From an uncultured Oscillospiraceae bacterium (lineage in GTDB: Bacteria; Bacillota; Clostridia; Oscillospirales; Ruminococcaceae), in NCBI GenBank assembly GCA_900556525.1, contig USOZ01000094.1:1-6988 (forward strand): 6,988 nt of DNA. Direction: 5' to 3'. Made by a program: the position numbers and the translations under genes. Positions within the stretch are counted from its first letter, which is position 1. Each line of letters begins with the position of its first letter. This document shows, in pieces, positions 5,513 to 6,988 of the stretch. The notes under the pieces were generated by a model. It made no database searches and had not been told where the DNA came from. It saw only the letters and a program-made list of their open reading frames with translations.

Positions 5513-6793
5513 ATGAACACGCCAATACATGATTTTCTGCTTGAATATGCCCGTATACATACCGTCAGGTGCCATATGCCGGGTGGAAAGGGGCTGAACA
5601 GTCCTATCGACATAACCGAAATTGACGGCGCGGACAGTCTTTATGAAAGCAGCGGGATAATTCGCGAAAGCGAAGCGAACGCCGCACGGCTTTTCGGCGC
5701 GGGGGCGACGCTGTATTCCTGTTCGGGAAGCACGCTTGCGATACAGACCATGCTTGCGGCGGTTCAGCCGCTTACGGGCAAGCGCAGAATCGCCGCAGGG
5801 AGGTATTGTCACAAAAGCGTGGTATGCTCCTGCGGGCTGCTCGGACTTGATATAAACTGGATCTATCCCGACAGATTTCTTGGGACGGATATTTCTCCCG
5901 AGGCTGTCGAAGCGGCAATAGACGCAGACACGGGCGCGGTTTTTCTGAACAGCGTTGACTATTACGGCGGGACGGCGGATATTGCCGCGATAAGCGAGGT
6001 CTGCCGCCGAAAAAATGTGCTGTTGCTTGTGGACAACGCGCACGGAGCATACCGCGTTTTCACGGGCGATCACCCGATACTGCTCGGCGCGGACATGACC
6101 GCCGACAGTGCGCACAAGACCATCCCCGCGCTCACGGGCGCGGCGTATCTGCACCTAAAAAATCCCGAACACCGAGAGCTTTGCAAGCAGCGTATGCTGT
6201 TTTTCGGGACTTCCAGCCCGTCCTACCTGATTATGGACAGCCTTGACCTCTGCAATACCTTTATCAGTGAAAAAAAGGCAGACGCGCTTGCCGCGATAAG
6301 CGCCGTAAGCAGGCTTAAAACGTCGCTGAGAACGCTTGGCTGCACGCTTTACGACAGCGATTCCATGCGCATTACGGTAAACGCCGCGGATTACGGCTAT
6401 ACGGGCTTTGAACTTGCGCAGGAACTTCGCCGACGCGGCGCGGAATGTGAAATGAGCGACGAGCAGTATGTTGTGCTGCTTTTCTCGGTTTCTCAGCCGC
6501 CGCAGGATTTTGAGCGGCTTGAGCGGATTTTTGCGGACATACCGCAGCTTTCGCCGATTGCTGCCGCACCGCACGCCATGCTCAGACCGCAGGCTGCAAG
6601 GTCGGTGCGGGAAGCGCTGTTTTCGCGGCACGAAAAAGTAAGCGTTGACAGCGCGGTCGGGAGAATATGCGGGGAGGTTTTTTCGCCCTGCCCGCCGTGC
6701 GTTCCGCTTGTTATGCCCGGCGAAGTTATTGGCAGAGATTGCGCGGAAGAGCTTGCCCGATATGGTGCGGACAGAATAGATGTTGTGATTTGA
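5513..6793 (+). CDS. PLP-dependent Orn/Lys/Arg decarboxylase family protein
   Basis: A fold-type I PLP enzyme of the SpeA/YaaO (Orn/Lys/Arg decarboxylase major domain) family, 426 residues. These enzymes remove the carboxyl group from arginine, lysine or ornithine to make polyamine precursors such as agmatine or cadaverine. Family marks in order: RCHMPGGKG (19-27), DSLYESSGIIRESEANAA with LFGAGATLYS next (41-69), SGSTLAIQ (71-78), CHKSV (99-103) with H100 as the ring-stacking His, VDNAHGAY (173-180) with D174 for the pyridine nitrogen, SAHKTIPALTGA (199-210) with K202 as the Schiff-base Lys, and a C-terminal PPCVPLVMPGEV (394-405). Two differences stand out: the usual PGHKG is PGGKG, and the protein is about 50-60 residues shorter than B. 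subtilis relatives (about 480-490). The ATG at 5513 follows GGAGGT (5502-5507). No tmk/holB neighbours, often found beside such genes in Firmicutes, are present. Substrate is undecided. Confidence 0.85.
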   Translation: MNTPIHDFLLEYARIHTVRCHMPGGKGLNSPIDITEIDGADSLYESSGIIRESEANAARLFGAGATLYSCSGSTLAIQTMLAAVQPLTGKRRIAAGRYCHKSVVCSCGLLGLDINWIYPDRFLGTDISPEAVEAAIDADTGAVFLNSVDYYGGTADIAAISEVCRRKNVLLLVDNAHGAYRVFTGDHPILLGADMTADSAHKTIPALTGAAYLHLKNPEHRELCKQRMLFFGTSSPSYLIMDSLDLCNTFISEKKADALAAISAVSRLKTSLRTLGCTLYDSDSMRITVNAADYGYTGFELAQELRRRGAECEMSDEQYVVLLFSVSQPPQDFERLERIFADIPQLSPIAAAPHAMLRPQAARSVREALFSRHEKVSVDSAVGRICGEVFSPCPPCVPLVMPGEVIGRDCAEELARYGADRIDVVI

Positions 6794-6805
6794 GCCGCGG
6801 CGTTA

Positions 6806-6988
6806 GGCTGTGTTTGAAATATCTGCGGAGAAGGAGAAAGCCGCGGCGGCCGCCGACGAAGGACATCAAGTATCCCTGCGTCGTTTTCATACAATCAAAC
6901 CAAAAATCTGTCTGCACAATCTGCATACCCGATTTAATCAGCGCTTCCCTAAAACGGCGCGGGCGCGCCGTGCGTTTGGCGAAGCCAA
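6806..6988. repeat. Putative dispersed intergenic repeat, continues past window edge
   Basis: After the decarboxylase stop codon no credible gene follows. Both short minus-strand frames here lack ribosome binding sites and known domains. The sequence has a mosaic look: a purine-rich stretch, a CG-rich block (GCCGCGGCGGCCGCCG at about 6839-6854), an AT-rich block, then two hairpins at the edge. The parallel minus-strand reading frames (GGRRGFLLLRRYFKHS and NDAGILDVLRRR) resemble spurious small ORFs I associate with repeated intergenic elements in Ruminococcus genomes. That recollection cannot be verified here. Boundaries are approximate. Confidence 0.4.
6954..6988. repeat. Tandem hairpins at right edge
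   Basis: Two adjacent stem-loops: ACGGCGC-GGGC-GCGCCGT (6954-6971, 7-bp GC stem) and TTGGC-GAA-GCCAA (6976-6988, 5-bp stem, possibly longer beyond the edge). Neither is followed by a T-tract on the + strand within the window, so they look like parts of a REP-like or repeat-element end rather than the decarboxylase terminator. Confidence 0.55.

Noticed and set aside
5432..6154. 240-codon open frame on the - strand
   Set aside because: Antisense to the PLP decarboxylase, Arg-rich and without a ribosome binding site. It also covers the divergent promoters.
6726..6926. Small minus-strand ORF starting MQIVQTDFWFD
   Set aside because: It overlaps the decarboxylase 3' end, lacks a ribosome binding site and has no domain. 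Better explained as a by-product of the repeat-like sequence.
1..6988. CRISPR arrays, tRNA or rRNA genes, complete insertion sequences
   Set aside because: No regularly spaced direct repeats, no tRNA-like cloverleaf or CCA end, no rRNA-like sequence and no transposase domain were recognised by eye on either strand.

Overview
The window looks like chromosomal DNA from a low-to-mid GC Firmicute, most likely a Ruminococcus-like gut clostridium (Oscillospiraceae). This rests on AAAGGA/GGAGGT ribosome binding sites, TTGNNN/TATAAT-type promoters in AT-rich intergenic gaps, about 50% GC coding sequence, and the flavour of the proteins (long 'GGNHTDHN' galactokinase, class II aldolase, F420-ligase-like protein, short PLP decarboxylase). 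The genus is inference; no rRNA or marker gene is present.

Layout: (1) 1-247 is the left edge. It holds the tail of a glycoside hydrolase family 3 fragment whose similarity fades near 160, then about 90 bases I cannot assign. (2) 248-1009 (+) is the GTPase part of HflX, without its N-terminal third and without a start codon. The GH3/HflX contact is an abnormal junction, either a genomic rearrangement or an assembly chimera. (3) 1044-5368 (-) is an orderly run of four same-strand genes. Read 5'->3' they are an F420-0:glutamate ligase-like gene, class II fructose-bisphosphate aldolase (fba), a RodA/FtsW SEDS glycosyltransferase, and galactokinase (galK). Each has its own recognisable promoter, and fba ends in a strong intrinsic terminator, so these are probably separate transcription units rather than one operon. 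(4) 5369-5512 is a compact divergent promoter region with a perfect 12-bp palindrome in one promoter spacer and a related motif in the other. (5) 5513-6793 (+) is a PLP-dependent Orn/Lys/Arg decarboxylase-family protein. (6) 6794-6988 is non-coding, hairpin-rich sequence that looks like a dispersed repeat.

Functionally this is mostly housekeeping: galactose entry (GalK), glycolysis/gluconeogenesis (Fba), cell-wall elongation (RodA) and ribosome rescue (HflX). I see no phage, CRISPR, toxin-antitoxin, defence or biosynthetic system, and no clear previously undescribed system. The points worth a second look are the broken junction at the left edge, the shared palindromic element between the divergent F420-ligase-like and decarboxylase genes, the dyad placed against the galK -10 box, and the repeat-like right edge.
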